Source: Symbiodinium natans (taxonomy: Eukaryota; Sar; Dinophyceae; Suessiales; Symbiodiniaceae). From it: DNA of 47,500 nt. Where the stretch lies: the NCBI GenBank assembly GCA_905221605.1, contig CAJNDS010002077.1:252501-300000 (forward strand), read 5' to 3'. Shown here in pieces: positions 44,301-46,842 of the stretch. The notes under the pieces are model-generated. The model did no database searches and was not told the DNA's origin. It saw nothing but the letters and a program-made list of their open reading frames with translations. How positions within the stretch are numbered: the first letter of the stretch is position 1; each line of letters begins with the position of its first letter. The translations under genes were made by a program, and so were the position numbers.

Positions 44301-46842
44301 ATACAAACAGTCCTTAACGGGGATCATAGTAACCCCCTCATTATAATCCCTATCAAGAGTATCGTGCCCCCTATAATGATCCCTAGTCCGGGATGTTAGT
44401 AGAAGGGGGAGCATCCCAAGGTGCAGCGCTCGATGGTTAGATCCAAGATGTTCCAAGTACTGTTCGCCGCTGGTTCCCTGGAAGCCCTAGAAAGCCTTAC
44501 AAATTGCGAGAAGTACCCAAACTGTGAACCCTAAAACTTGAAAATGATTCCCCAGAAGACCTGCAAACTAGACACCATAAACCCTAAGCCCCCCCCACAA
44601 ACCCTACAAGCGAAGGGGAAAACTCAAGCCCCAAACCCGGGAAGAAATCCGATAAACCCTCAACCCAAAGATAAAGCCCATAAGAAACCCATAAGCCACA
44701 AAAGCCCCGAAACCACCCAAAAGCTCGAGCAGCCCCATAGACGTATACCCCGAAGATAAAGCCGGTGTTTTTGGGGTGCATCCTGGGATGGACCCGAGCA
44801 GCCAAAAGGTGGCGACCAAAACTAACTTCGCATCAATCGGCAAAAACCGATGCTGCCATAGTGGCAGCTCCGGTAAATAAATGAACAACCCCCTTATGAA
44901 GCACGAGGTCTGCTGATTTATGGGTCTTGTAAGTAAGGAATGCTGAGGGTTGGGTTTCTGGGTTGGAGTTCACGGCTGAAAGAAACCTGAGGCAGGCCGC
45001 ATCTTTCCAGTCGTCCTCGTGTACCCGTCCGCCATCATGCCGGCATTGCACTCCTTGGGCAAATTAAGAAACAGACACACCAGCCTGCAGAAAACCCAAC
45101 CCTGTACGATCAGCCCAAAAACCCCGCGGCCCTCGATGAAAACTGCGGCACAGCCACGTGGGCACAATCCCAGAACTTGATGCCTGGCACACCAGGGAAA
45201 TGGCTCAGGGCTTGGGCAGCTGAAGTTTAGGCCCCCCCAACCCCAAATCCTTGAACTCCAAACCCATAAACTCTCAACCCCGGACTGCTAGGCTTGGGAA
45301 TCCTGGGTCGAGTTGGATTGCGCTGGGGTGAAGTCTACATCACCTCTCTGGCGCCGGGGTTTCAGTTTTAGGGTATTTGGGGTTTAGGGTTTAAGGTTTA
45401 GGGTTCAGGGTTTAGGGTTTGGGGTTTAGGGTTTAGGGTTTAGGGTTTAGGGCTGAGCCCCCTTGAACCTGTCAACGACCCGCCGGCCTGCAGCAGGGAA
45501 GAGGTCAGAAATGGGCATCATTGCGGAGCCTGCGAGACACATGCGGCTTGGGGTTTAGGGTTTGGGGTTTAGGGTTTAGGGCTTAGGGTTTAGGGTATAG
45601 GGTATAGGGTTTAGGGTTTAGGGTTGAGGGTTTAGGGTTTGGGGTTTAGGGTTTAAGGTTTAGGGTTTAGGGTTTAGGGTTTAGGATTTAGGGTTTAGGG
45701 TTTAGGGTCTAGGGTTTGGGGATAGGGTTCGGGCGTTCTGACCCTCATCTGCAAATGGGATCCAGGGTTCAGGGTTCAGGGCTTTGGAGTTCTTCGCCCT
45801 TGGACCTTCAGGTTTTTGGGGCACTTAGACAAGGCTGCGCAAAGCCGATATGGCTTGGCAGCTGAGTTGCCGATGATGCCGAATGCGTTCTTGATCCCAT
45901 GCCTCGGACAAGCTGGAGCGTACAGCTGACATCGGCCCAACCCCACGGGTGCTAAGCCCTCAGGTATGAAACTGTAACTCTGCAATTCTGTAGAGAGAGA
46001 TGAACAAAATCAAAGAAAAGAAAAACAATGAAAGCGAGCGAGTGCTCACGAAGGCAGAATCTTCCCCTACATGCTTCAAGTCTTTCTGTTTCGCCATGAT
46101 CGGCGGCAAACCTACGCAGCAAACACTAAACCCTAAACCCCACAGCCTTTCCCTTCTTTCTCCAGTAGCCTTCGTGCAAAACCCGGCATGAGCCCCTGTT
46201 GACATGATTGAACTTAAGCTTATGGCGAGGACCGCAGTGGTACCGAAAAGAGGCTCCCGGACTTAAGACATTTATAGGTACCTGCGCGGCTTTGGGGCTG
46301 TATGGTGTCTAATCTGCTTGGAGCTTCATAGTACTTGGTAACCTTTCATAACTGTACTTATATCTGTACCTATAACCATATTAGGGCACTTAAGGGGCTT
46401 ATATTTATTGGTTATTATGTACCATGAACCTCCAAGTAGCTCGATCTGAACCCCGAAGCCATGCAGCTCAGGAACTTCAACTCCCCGACCCCTCACCCCG
46501 GAAAACATGAGCGGAGTTTCTCAGGGAAGCTCTGAGAAGACGGGAAGGGTGATACCTCTGAAAGAACCCTAAGCCCTAACCCTCTCAAACTAGTGCAACG
46601 GATGGGAGAGGACGGAATCTGGAATTGGTGTGCAGGACGTAAGGTTCGGGGGGTCTTTATTCCATGTTTTGTGCTGCACGTACAGCGAGAGTGCAACCTG
46701 GCCTCAAAGCTTCAAAGATCCTTTGCGACGTTCAGTCTCCAACGAAATCGGTCATGCGTATGCCTGTATGATCCTAGCTGCCCAGAAAGCTAAGATACAT
46801 CTGCAAGGTCTTCACAAAAGCTTCTTCGGTTGTCATTCGCAT
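8049..46842 (-). CDS. xsc: Sulfoacetaldehyde acetyltransferase (Xsc), ~39-exon gene
   Basis: Thiamine-diphosphate (ThDP) enzyme; Xsc converts sulfoacetaldehyde plus phosphate to acetyl phosphate and sulfite. Exons read on the minus strand give, in order, a start [15 protein letters not shown], the PYR-domain segment [14 protein letters not shown] with the conserved ThDP-activating Glu, the [15 protein letters not shown] and [11 protein letters not shown] segments, a central domain ([27 protein letters not shown]), the ThDP/Mg motif [21 protein letters not shown], and a C-terminus [12 protein letters not shown] ending DMVE-stop. Order and spacing follow remembered bacterial (Roseobacter-type) Xsc proteins; about 590 codons were placed, matching the usual family length. 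Most junctions keep codon phase with AG|G acceptors and GC, GT or GA donors. Exons are listed separately. About 15 residues between 20099 and 19527 were not found. The ATG follows an AG 12 nt upstream, a plausible trans-splice site. Two introns contain other same-strand genes. Identity is firm; some exon edges may shift by a few bases. Confidence 0.9.
8573..8659 (-). repeat. CCCTATAAA 9-bp repeat
   Basis: Seven or more CCCTATAAA units with small changes; a telomere-like unit expanded by TA, in the last xsc intron. Confidence 0.9.
8704..8750 (-). CDS. xsc: xsc exon 38
   Basis: Reads [15 protein letters not shown] plus a split Glu; acceptor CTCGCAG|G, donor GC. ELG.PFRRDA is the conserved C-terminal block. 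Confidence 0.93.
8765..8970 (+). repeat. Long TTTAGGG array
   Basis: About 28 units in 206 bp, with a few TTTAAGGG and TTAGG variants. Longest near-pure array in the window. Confidence 0.97.
9585..10362 (-). CDS. Candidate helical exons in the same xsc intron
   Basis: Four GC-rich blocks have open minus-strand frames rich in Glu, Arg, Leu and Ala: [20 protein letters not shown] (about 10300-10355), [20 protein letters not shown] (about 10100-10205), [17 protein letters not shown] (within 9823-9982) and [20 protein letters not shown] (about 9590-9690). They could belong to the neighbouring coiled-coil gene or another one. The plus strand is also open in register (for example [20 protein letters not shown] from 9823), so the strand is not settled. 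Confidence 0.4.
10394..10489. mobile_element. MITE-like element family C, copy 2
   Basis: Left TATTTCCAGAAATTAGGTGT, right GTACCCCTATTTTTGGAAAC: inverted ends match the family. Confidence 0.75.
10728..10768. repeat. (GA)n-A(n) microsatellite
   Basis: About 16 GA units followed by a run of ten A. Confidence 0.97.
10913..11774 (-). CDS. Small coiled-coil protein gene nested in an xsc intron
   Basis: Five exons on the minus strand: 11676-11774, 11516-11588, 11430-11453, 11225-11317 and 10913-11073, totalling 450 nt (149 residues plus TGA). All junctions keep phase, donors are GT and all acceptors AG|G. The start [20 protein letters not shown] is Lys/Arg/Glu-rich. The middle is an Ala/Glu/Gln-rich heptad-like coiled coil (for example [20 protein letters not shown]). 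The tail is Pro/Ala/Lys-rich. An AG 7 nt before the ATG could be a trans-splice acceptor. In the last exon another frame is also helical ([20 protein letters not shown]), so the 3' end may differ if the preceding intron uses a GC donor. No family recognised; function unknown. The gene lies wholly inside the 3.9-kb xsc intron. Confidence 0.6.
12384..12470 (+). repeat. TTTAGGG array
   Basis: About 12 TTTAGGG/CTTAGGG units. Confidence 0.95.
12600..12665 (-). repeat. CCCTAAA array
   Basis: CCCTAAA repeats with small variants directly 3' (minus-strand sense) of xsc exon 37. Confidence 0.9.
12685..12756 (-). CDS. xsc: xsc exon 37
   Basis: Begins [20 protein letters not shown] and ends VLNQ (24 codons, phase 0). 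Acceptor CTCCAG|G after a pyrimidine tract. The intron starts GA and runs 3.9 kb. Confidence 0.93.
12800..12876 (+). repeat. TCTAGGG variant array
   Basis: Five consecutive TCTAGGG units (12822-12856) flanked by TTTAGGG units. Confidence 0.95.
13238..13277 (-). CDS. xsc: xsc exon 36
   Basis: Reads [13 protein letters not shown]; acceptor ACCAG|G, donor CAG|GT, phase 0. Confidence 0.9.
13855..13891 (-). CDS. xsc: xsc exon 35
   Basis: Reads [11 protein letters not shown] plus a split Leu. A long pyrimidine tract precedes CTGCAG|G. Donor GA is needed to join exon 36 as ACGL-KG, as in the family. Confidence 0.9.
13920..13954. repeat. Poly-G tract (35)
   Basis: On the minus strand this is a poly-C run 29 nt before the acceptor of xsc exon 35, so it may act as a pyrimidine tract. 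Confidence 0.97.
13956..14044. mobile_element. MITE-like element family C, copy 3
   Basis: Left GGGGGAGTTTCCGAAGTTAG then GGGGTACCTTGAGGGG; right GTTTTCGTAAACCCCCAAAT. In an xsc intron next to the 35-nt poly-G. Confidence 0.78.
14160..14275 (+). repeat. Degenerate TTTAGGG tract
   Basis: Mixed TTTAGGG, CTTAGGG and TTCGGG units in the intron between xsc exons 34 and 35. Confidence 0.85.
14588..14628 (-). CDS. xsc: xsc exon 34
   Basis: Reads [13 protein letters not shown] plus a split Gly; acceptor CGAG|G, donor GC. Matches [10 protein letters not shown]. Confidence 0.92.
14629..15850 (-). other. xsc intron, largely free of telomere repeats
   Basis: Apart from CCTAAGC-like repeats at about 14680-14770 this 1.2-kb intron is ordinary, less GC-rich sequence with short frames on both strands and no recognised gene. 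Confidence 0.6.
15851..15880 (-). CDS. xsc: xsc exon 33
   Basis: Reads WGAEKRNTT plus a split Leu; acceptor GCCAG|G, donor GT. WGAEKRN is a hallmark of Xsc. Confidence 0.93.
16289..16324 (-). CDS. xsc: xsc exon 32
   Basis: Reads [11 protein letters not shown] plus a split Gln; acceptor CCTAG|G, donor GC. Matches the VT.VVFRN.QWG segment. Confidence 0.9.
16689..16733. repeat. Poly-G tract (45)
   Basis: Longest homopolymer in the window, in the intron between xsc exons 31 and 32. Confidence 0.97.
16980..17258 (+). repeat. Two TTTAGGG tracts
   Basis: TTTAGGG/TTTGGGG units at 16985-17059 and 17166-17258, inside the intron between xsc exons 31 and 32. Confidence 0.9.
17464..17492 (-). CDS. xsc: xsc exon 31 (tentative)
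   Basis: Reads ALQHSGSAP plus a split Gln; acceptor CTACAG|G, donor GT. Phase and length fit the gap between exons 30 and 32, but the residues diverge from the family, and the preceding intron would be only 42 nt. Confidence 0.5.
17535..17603 (-). CDS. xsc: xsc exon 30 (ThDP/Mg-binding GDG motif)
   Basis: Begins [20 protein letters not shown] and ends INE (23 codons). GDG binds Mg/ThDP diphosphate in this enzyme class. Acceptor CAAG|G after a pyrimidine-rich tract, donor GC, phase 0. Confidence 0.95.
17760..17803 (-). CDS. xsc: xsc exon 29
   Basis: Reads [14 protein letters not shown] after the split Gly; acceptor CAAG|G, donor GC, phase 0 at the end. Confidence 0.93.
18211..18283 (-). CDS. 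xsc: xsc exon 28
   Basis: Begins [18 protein letters not shown] and ends GLFGPC plus one base. Acceptor TTGAG|G. The intron begins GA if the split Gly is to join exon 29 correctly. Confidence 0.92.
18393..18410. other. Perfect 18-bp palindrome
   Basis: TCCACCAGATCTGGTGGA reads the same on both strands. In the intron between xsc exons 27 and 28. Confidence 0.95.
18887..18919 (-). CDS. xsc: xsc exon 27
   Basis: Reads [11 protein letters not shown], phase 0 at both ends; acceptor TTCAG|G, donor GT. The STDIGNNC block opens the PP domain. Confidence 0.93.
18964..19017. repeat. 27-bp tandem duplication
   Basis: Two adjacent copies of GCACTCC(C/T)AAAGGTGCC...; differ at about three positions. 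Between xsc exons 26 and 27. Confidence 0.9.
19428..19484. repeat. (ATT)n repeat
   Basis: TAT/ATT triplet repeat directly after xsc exon 26. Confidence 0.92.
19492..19527 (-). CDS. xsc: xsc exon 26
   Basis: Reads [12 protein letters not shown], phase 0; acceptor GCAG|G after a T/C/G-rich stretch, donor GC. Matches .WRAI..AMPKE. Confidence 0.88.
19573..19620 (-). repeat. CCCTAAA array
   Basis: Six to seven CCCTAAA units just 5' (minus-strand sense) of xsc exon 26. Confidence 0.95.
20099..20113 (-). CDS. xsc: xsc exon 25 (tentative)
   Basis: Reads SGEKW between an AG|T acceptor and a GTAAAG donor, phase 0. It would fit the position of G.EW after DDPG. Fifteen bases is too little for certainty. 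The residues that should follow before exon 26 were not found. Confidence 0.35.
20114..21609 (-). other. xsc intron region
   Basis: Contains a GAGAGACAGA satellite, scattered telomere-like motifs and no recognised gene. Confidence 0.5.
20468..20610. repeat. GAGAGACAGA satellite
   Basis: Nine perfect 10-bp units (20521-20610) preceded by imperfect ones. Confidence 0.97.
21610..21638 (-). CDS. xsc: xsc exon 24
   Basis: Reads MDHELDDEG after the split Gly; acceptor GGAG|G. Matches MDHEDDDPG. The GT donor position is a choice: the frame stays open further. Confidence 0.82.
22315..22348 (-). CDS. xsc: xsc exon 23
   Basis: Reads [11 protein letters not shown] plus a split Gly; acceptor TCAG|G, donor GT. 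Matches the K.AWA..L helix. Confidence 0.88.
22467..22533. repeat. (GAG/GAC)n trinucleotide repeat
   Basis: About 22 GAG or GAC triplets. It would read as a poly-Asp/Glu run on the plus strand but lies in an xsc intron. Confidence 0.95.
23029..23100 (-). CDS. xsc: xsc exon 22
   Basis: Begins [18 protein letters not shown] and ends LKLVE (24 codons, phase 0). Acceptor CCCTAG|G after a pyrimidine tract, donor GC. AGDAGR is conserved in the family. Confidence 0.88.
23114..23375. repeat. TG/TA/CA and TTTA microsatellite cluster
   Basis: Compound TG, TA, CA and TATT repeats over 260 bp, 5' (minus-strand sense) of xsc exon 22. Confidence 0.95.
24064..24086 (-). CDS. xsc: xsc exon 21 (tentative)
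   Basis: Reads HDAIQKF after a split Ala; GC donor, phase 0 into exon 22. The acceptor is AG|C rather than AG|G, and it gives about four more residues than the usual family spacing. Confidence 0.5.
24643..24709 (-). CDS. xsc: xsc exon 20
   Basis: Begins [18 protein letters not shown] and ends GDA plus one base (22 codons). Acceptor CCAG|G, donor GC. Matches VDIN.DRIGLTK.V.VGI.GDA. Confidence 0.92.
25302..25371 (-). CDS. xsc: xsc exon 19
   Basis: Reads [20 protein letters not shown] and continues to LIQ (23 codons). Its first base completes the Arg split after exon 18, so the reading frame crosses a 12.9-kb intron intact. Acceptor GAG|G, donor GC. Confidence 0.92.
25436..25545 (-). repeat. 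CCCTAAA array
   Basis: About 14 CCCTAAA units with CCCCAAA variants, near xsc exon 19. Confidence 0.95.
25791..25872. mobile_element. MITE-like element family C, copy 4
   Basis: Right end GGGGTGCCCCTCATTTGGAA then ACCCCC; left end degenerate. The interior has AGGACCCCCAAAAAGG. Confidence 0.6.
26899..26997 (-). CDS. Hydrolase last exon (catalytic His, stop TAA)
   Basis: Begins [20 protein letters not shown] and ends with TAA (33 codons including stop). The YHAEH region matches the His-containing C-terminus of the fold. Acceptor TGAG|G after a pyrimidine-rich stretch. Confidence 0.85.
   Translation of the reverse strand: MPMYHAEHFLEAFHQNSESYQLSMDADLLLIA
26899..37674 (-). CDS. Alpha/beta-hydrolase gene nested in an xsc intron
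   Basis: Multi-exon serine-hydrolase-fold gene lying entirely inside the 12.9-kb xsc intron, on the same strand. Exons give, in order, a likely start [12 protein letters not shown], two long N-terminal exons of unknown fold, [13 protein letters not shown] (oxyanion HG motif), [50 protein letters not shown] (nucleophile elbow G-x-S-x-G, catalytic Ser), [12 protein letters not shown] (acid region) and [13 protein letters not shown] (catalytic His region) ending in TAA. From the HG-motif exon to the stop the junctions keep codon phase; donors are GC or GT, acceptors mostly AG|G. The layout suggests an HG.S-type esterase or lipase-like enzyme, but I cannot name a substrate. The N-terminal part and start codon are the weakest. 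How it is transcribed relative to xsc is unknown; separate trans-spliced mRNAs would be usual in dinoflagellates. Confidence 0.75.
27027..27187 (+). repeat. TTTAGGG block fused to CTTAGGG block
   Basis: Seven TTTAGGG units (27027-27075) run directly into 16 perfect CTTAGGG units (27076-27187). Confidence 0.98.
27618..27696 (-). CDS. Hydrolase exon with acid region NKADTT
   Basis: Begins [20 protein letters not shown] and ends NKADTT (26 codons). [12 protein letters not shown] matches the PvLlv.g..D strand-loop carrying the catalytic acid. Acceptor AGAG|G, donor GC. Confidence 0.8.
27712..27862 (+). repeat. TTTAGGG / TTCTAGGG tract
   Basis: Irregular TTTAGGG, TTCTAGGG and TTCAGGG units. Confidence 0.9.
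27996..28106. mobile_element. MITE-like element family C, copy 5
   Basis: Left AGGGGTGTACGCACATGGGG then GTACCTTATTGGGGTC as in copy 1; right GTCGTAAGCCCCCAAAT. Confidence 0.75.
29051..29094 (-). CDS. Hydrolase exon ([14 protein letters not shown])
   Basis: Reads [14 protein letters not shown] plus a split Trp; acceptor TGCAG|G, donor GT. Confidence 0.75.
29189..29257 (-). CDS. Hydrolase exon ([15 protein letters not shown])
   Basis: Begins [20 protein letters not shown] and ends IAK (23 codons, phase 0); acceptor AAAG|G, donor GC. Cap/helical segment. Confidence 0.82.
29340..29560 (+). repeat. TTTGGGG / TTTAGGG / TTCAGGG tract
   Basis: Blocks of TTTGGGG followed by TTCAGGG units, in the intron between hydrolase exons at 29257 and 29642. 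Confidence 0.93.
29642..29710 (-). CDS. Hydrolase exon with GFSMGG nucleophile elbow
   Basis: Begins [18 protein letters not shown] and ends LELRP (23 codons, phase 0). G-F-S-M-G carries the catalytic Ser. Acceptor TGCAG|G; the donor GT starts a TTTAGG-rich intron. Confidence 0.92.
29804..29859. repeat. Interrupted poly-G tract
   Basis: Three G runs separated by AAAA and AA, in the intron before the GFSMGG exon (poly-C on the gene strand). Confidence 0.95.
30110..30440. repeat. GAAGCT/AGCTTC palindromic satellite
   Basis: About 330 bp of degenerate tandem GAAGCT, AGCTTC and CTTCGCGA-type units, self-complementary along its length. Confidence 0.9.
30577..30657. mobile_element. MITE-like element family C, copy 6
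   Basis: Reverse orientation: TAAGGACCCCAAGAAGGTAC then CCCTAA, matching the complement of the copy 1 interior. A partial copy follows at about 30750-30796. Confidence 0.72.
30650..30740 (-). repeat. CCCTAAA array
   Basis: CCCTAAA units placed directly at the end of a MITE-like element (30577-30657). Confidence 0.93.
30809..30840 (-). CDS. Hydrolase exon (tentative, [10 protein letters not shown])
   Basis: Reads [10 protein letters not shown] after the split Gly; acceptor CGAG|G, donor GC. It restores the phase between the neighbouring exons, but its sequence is not diagnostic. Confidence 0.45.
30862..31010 (+). repeat. TTTTAGGG 8-bp array
   Basis: About 17 units of period 8, mostly TTTTAGGG with GCTTTAGG and TTTTCGGG variants. 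Confidence 0.95.
31572..31614 (-). CDS. Hydrolase exon ([14 protein letters not shown])
   Basis: Reads [14 protein letters not shown] plus a split Gly; acceptor AAAG|G, donor GC. The D-x-x-A-A-x-D-Y helix before the nucleophile elbow. Confidence 0.82.
33470..33528 (-). CDS. Hydrolase exon ([19 protein letters not shown])
   Basis: Reads [19 protein letters not shown]; acceptor CAAG|G, donor GT, phase 0. Equivalent to the D-R-x-HG-x-S loop and following helix. Confidence 0.82.
34166..34220 (-). CDS. Hydrolase exon ([14 protein letters not shown])
   Basis: Reads [18 protein letters not shown] plus one base that completes Arg with the next exon (NL-R-NHG). GC donor. The plus strand is also open ([10 protein letters not shown]...), but phase continuity and family order favour minus. 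Confidence 0.75.
34769..34828 (-). CDS. Hydrolase exon with oxyanion HG motif
   Basis: Reads [20 protein letters not shown], phase 0; acceptor GTCAG|G, donor GC. A beta strand followed by HGYG is the classic start of an alpha/beta-hydrolase core. Confidence 0.85.
35048..35094 (-). CDS. Hydrolase exon ([15 protein letters not shown])
   Basis: Reads [15 protein letters not shown] between GTAG|G and a GT donor, phase 0 into the HG-motif exon. The opposite strand is also open here. Confidence 0.5.
35263..35342 (-). repeat. CCCTAAA array
   Basis: CCCTAAA units with small interruptions. Confidence 0.92.
35461..35584. mobile_element. MITE-like element family B, copy 3
   Basis: Left end TTGGAGGTCCATGTGGGTAC, right end GGACCCAAATGAACCTCCAA followed by GTAG. 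The interior resembles copy 2. Confidence 0.8.
35753..35908 (-). CDS. Hydrolase N-terminal exon (52 codons)
   Basis: Begins [20 protein letters not shown] and includes [17 protein letters not shown]. Acceptor GCAG|G. The donor is either GA at 35753 or an earlier GT after GYCA, which would fit the phase of the next exon. Longest exon in the window; family not recognised. Confidence 0.6.
36136..36238 (-). CDS. Hydrolase N-terminal exon ([11 protein letters not shown])
   Basis: Begins [20 protein letters not shown] and ends near KKGKE. A strong pyrimidine tract precedes TTCGCAG. Amino-acid composition is clearly protein-like; no family recognised. The end could be 36136 (GT donor) or 36140 (GA). 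Confidence 0.55.
36911..37176. repeat. Direct repeat of ~39 bp
   Basis: TTAGACCAG.GATTCG.GGACA... occurs at 36911-36949 and again at 37138-37176 with three or so differences, 227 bp apart. Confidence 0.9.
37639..37674 (-). CDS. Hydrolase candidate first exon
   Basis: Reads [12 protein letters not shown]. The ATG lies 2 nt after an AG, like a trans-splice site. The donor would be GA. Placement in the hydrolase gene rests on position only. Confidence 0.45.
38228..38280 (-). CDS. xsc: xsc exon 18
   Basis: Reads [17 protein letters not shown] and ends in AG of a split Arg; acceptor CCAG|G, donor GC. The next exon is 12.9 kb away. Confidence 0.92.
38870..38932 (-). repeat. CCCTAAA array
   Basis: Seven or more units just beyond xsc exon 17. 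Confidence 0.93.
38965..39011 (-). CDS. xsc: xsc exon 17
   Basis: Reads [15 protein letters not shown] after a split Gly; acceptor AAG|G, donor GT, phase 0. Confidence 0.93.
39071..39139 (+). repeat. TTTAGGG array
   Basis: About nine units, opposite in orientation to the array on the other side of exon 17. Confidence 0.95.
39479..39498 (-). CDS. xsc: xsc exon 16 (20-nt micro-exon)
   Basis: Reads HNDAFP between split Gln and Gly codons. Acceptor AAG|G, donor GC. Supplies exactly the residues missing between exons 15 and 17. Confidence 0.88.
39600..39812 (+). repeat. Long TTTAGGG / TTCAGGG / TGTAGGG tract
   Basis: Over 200 bp of telomere-like units between xsc exons 15 and 16. Confidence 0.95.
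39861..39916 (-). CDS. xsc: xsc exon 15
   Basis: Reads [18 protein letters not shown] plus a split Gln; acceptor GAG|G, donor GC. Confidence 0.9.
40436..40486 (-). CDS. xsc: xsc exon 14
   Basis: Reads [17 protein letters not shown], phase 0; acceptor AG|G, donor GT. Central-domain strand-loop, unmistakable for the family. Confidence 0.93.
40511..40662. mobile_element. MITE-like element family A, copy 1
   Basis: Left GGAGCATCCGTATCCCCCTA, right CATAAGGGGGAACATCCC. The right half closely matches the complement of the left half of copy 2 (shared AGTCCTT and GGGGGTACTAT-like blocks). Confidence 0.75.
40676..40818 (-). repeat. CCCTAAG / CCCTAAAG / CCCTAAA tract
   Basis: Successive blocks of CCCTAAG (7 bp), CCCTAAAG (8 bp, about seven units) and CCCTAAA. 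Confidence 0.95.
40851..40874 (-). CDS. xsc: xsc exon 13
   Basis: Reads AAAEMLAE, 24 nt, phase 0; acceptor AG|G, donor GC. Start of the central-domain helix before [11 protein letters not shown]. Confidence 0.8.
41072..41126. other. Hairpin
   Basis: CATGGTCCATGTGGAT pairs with ATCCAGATGGACCATG (15 of 16 positions), with a partly pairing loop. In the intron between xsc exons 12 and 13. Confidence 0.8.
41306..41391 (-). CDS. xsc: xsc exon 12 region, splicing uncertain
   Basis: Begins VVDMSLPTG after CCCAG|G, fitting VIDIELPQ of the family. It then either reads through (HFRPAAPG, like the FERPAGG segment) or is split by a 29-nt GT-AG intron (41336-41364) into a second piece [10 protein letters not shown], which aligns better with the following exon. 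Confidence 0.65.
41605..41625. repeat. Poly-G tract (21)
   Basis: In the intron between xsc exons 11 and 12. Confidence 0.95.
41762..41818 (-). CDS. xsc: xsc exon 11
   Basis: Reads [19 protein letters not shown], phase 0; acceptor GCGAG|G, donor GC. The PAQINIPRD block ends the PYR domain. Confidence 0.92.
42269..42319 (-). CDS. xsc: xsc exon 10
   Basis: Reads [17 protein letters not shown], phase 0 at both ends; acceptor GGGAG|G, donor GC. Confidence 0.92.
42521..42632. mobile_element. Possible family B copy (diverged)
   Basis: The right end CCCACCTCCAAGCAG resembles the family B end; the left end (CTACTAACTGGGGTTATAG) is weak. Confidence 0.4.
42654..42693 (-). CDS. xsc: xsc exon 9
   Basis: Reads [13 protein letters not shown] after the split Gln; acceptor AG|G, donor GC. 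Matches the MAVFEDMV.YQEE region. Confidence 0.88.
43072..43118 (-). CDS. xsc: xsc exon 8
   Basis: Reads [15 protein letters not shown] with a split Gln; acceptor TGCAG|G, donor GC. Highly characteristic Xsc segment. Confidence 0.93.
43480..43760. repeat. CCCTAAA then TTTAGGG tracts around xsc exon 7
   Basis: CCCTACA/CCCTAAA units (43484-43568) lie on one side of the exon and TTTAGGG units (43650-43757) on the other, pointing away from each other on the + strand. Confidence 0.93.
43579..43633 (-). CDS. xsc: xsc exon 7
   Basis: Reads [18 protein letters not shown]. Acceptor AG|G, donor GT, phase 0 at the end. Direct continuation of exon 6 in the family sequence. Confidence 0.92.
44186..44233 (-). 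CDS. xsc: xsc exon 6
   Basis: Reads [15 protein letters not shown], matching the conserved QNGPG.TN block. The intron appears to begin GA: the split Thr codon (AC|G) then joins exon 7 in phase. Confidence 0.9.
44287..44417. mobile_element. MITE-like element family A, copy 2
   Basis: Left GATGTTCCCCCCTTATACAA, right AGAAGGGGGAGCATCCC, with further complementarity inward (GGGGATCAT / ATGATCCCT). 131 bp, in an xsc intron. Confidence 0.78.
45001..45053 (-). CDS. xsc: xsc exon 5 (catalytic Glu)
   Basis: Reads [17 protein letters not shown], then AT joining G of exon 6 to give Met. Glu at its first codon is the ThDP-activating Glu of the HE.NAG.MADGY motif. A pyrimidine-rich tract precedes AG|G; donor GC. 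Confidence 0.92.
45158..45183 (-). CDS. xsc: xsc exon 4
   Basis: Reads IKFWDCAH after a split Gly; acceptor CCAG|G, donor GT. It runs into the active-site Glu that begins exon 5. Confidence 0.9.
45364..45455 (+). repeat. TTTAGGG array
   Basis: About 12 units between xsc exons 3 and 4. Confidence 0.95.
45488..45529 (-). CDS. xsc: xsc exon 3
   Basis: Reads [13 protein letters not shown], with Gly codons split at both ends; acceptor CGCAG|G, donor GC. The donor-acceptor phase fits exons 2 and 4. Confidence 0.9.
45550..45735 (+). repeat. Long TTTAGGG array with variants
   Basis: About 25 units including TATAGGG and TTTAAGG variants, between xsc exons 2 and 3. Confidence 0.95.
45871..45902 (-). 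CDS. xsc: xsc exon 2
   Basis: Reads [10 protein letters not shown], flanked by one split base on each side; acceptor AG|G, donor GC. Matches the HGI.HAFGIIGS block of the PYR domain. Confidence 0.88.
46314..46439. mobile_element. MITE-like element family B, copy 4
   Basis: Left end GCTTGGAGCTTCATAGTACT, right end TGTACCATGAACCTCCAAGT. Lies in the first xsc intron. Confidence 0.8.
46799..46842 (-). CDS. xsc: xsc exon 1 (start codon)
   Basis: Reads [14 protein letters not shown] plus two bases (AT) that join exon 2 to make Met. The donor is GT. The residues match the Xsc N-terminus. An AG sits 12 nt before the ATG, after a T-rich stretch. Confidence 0.9.
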
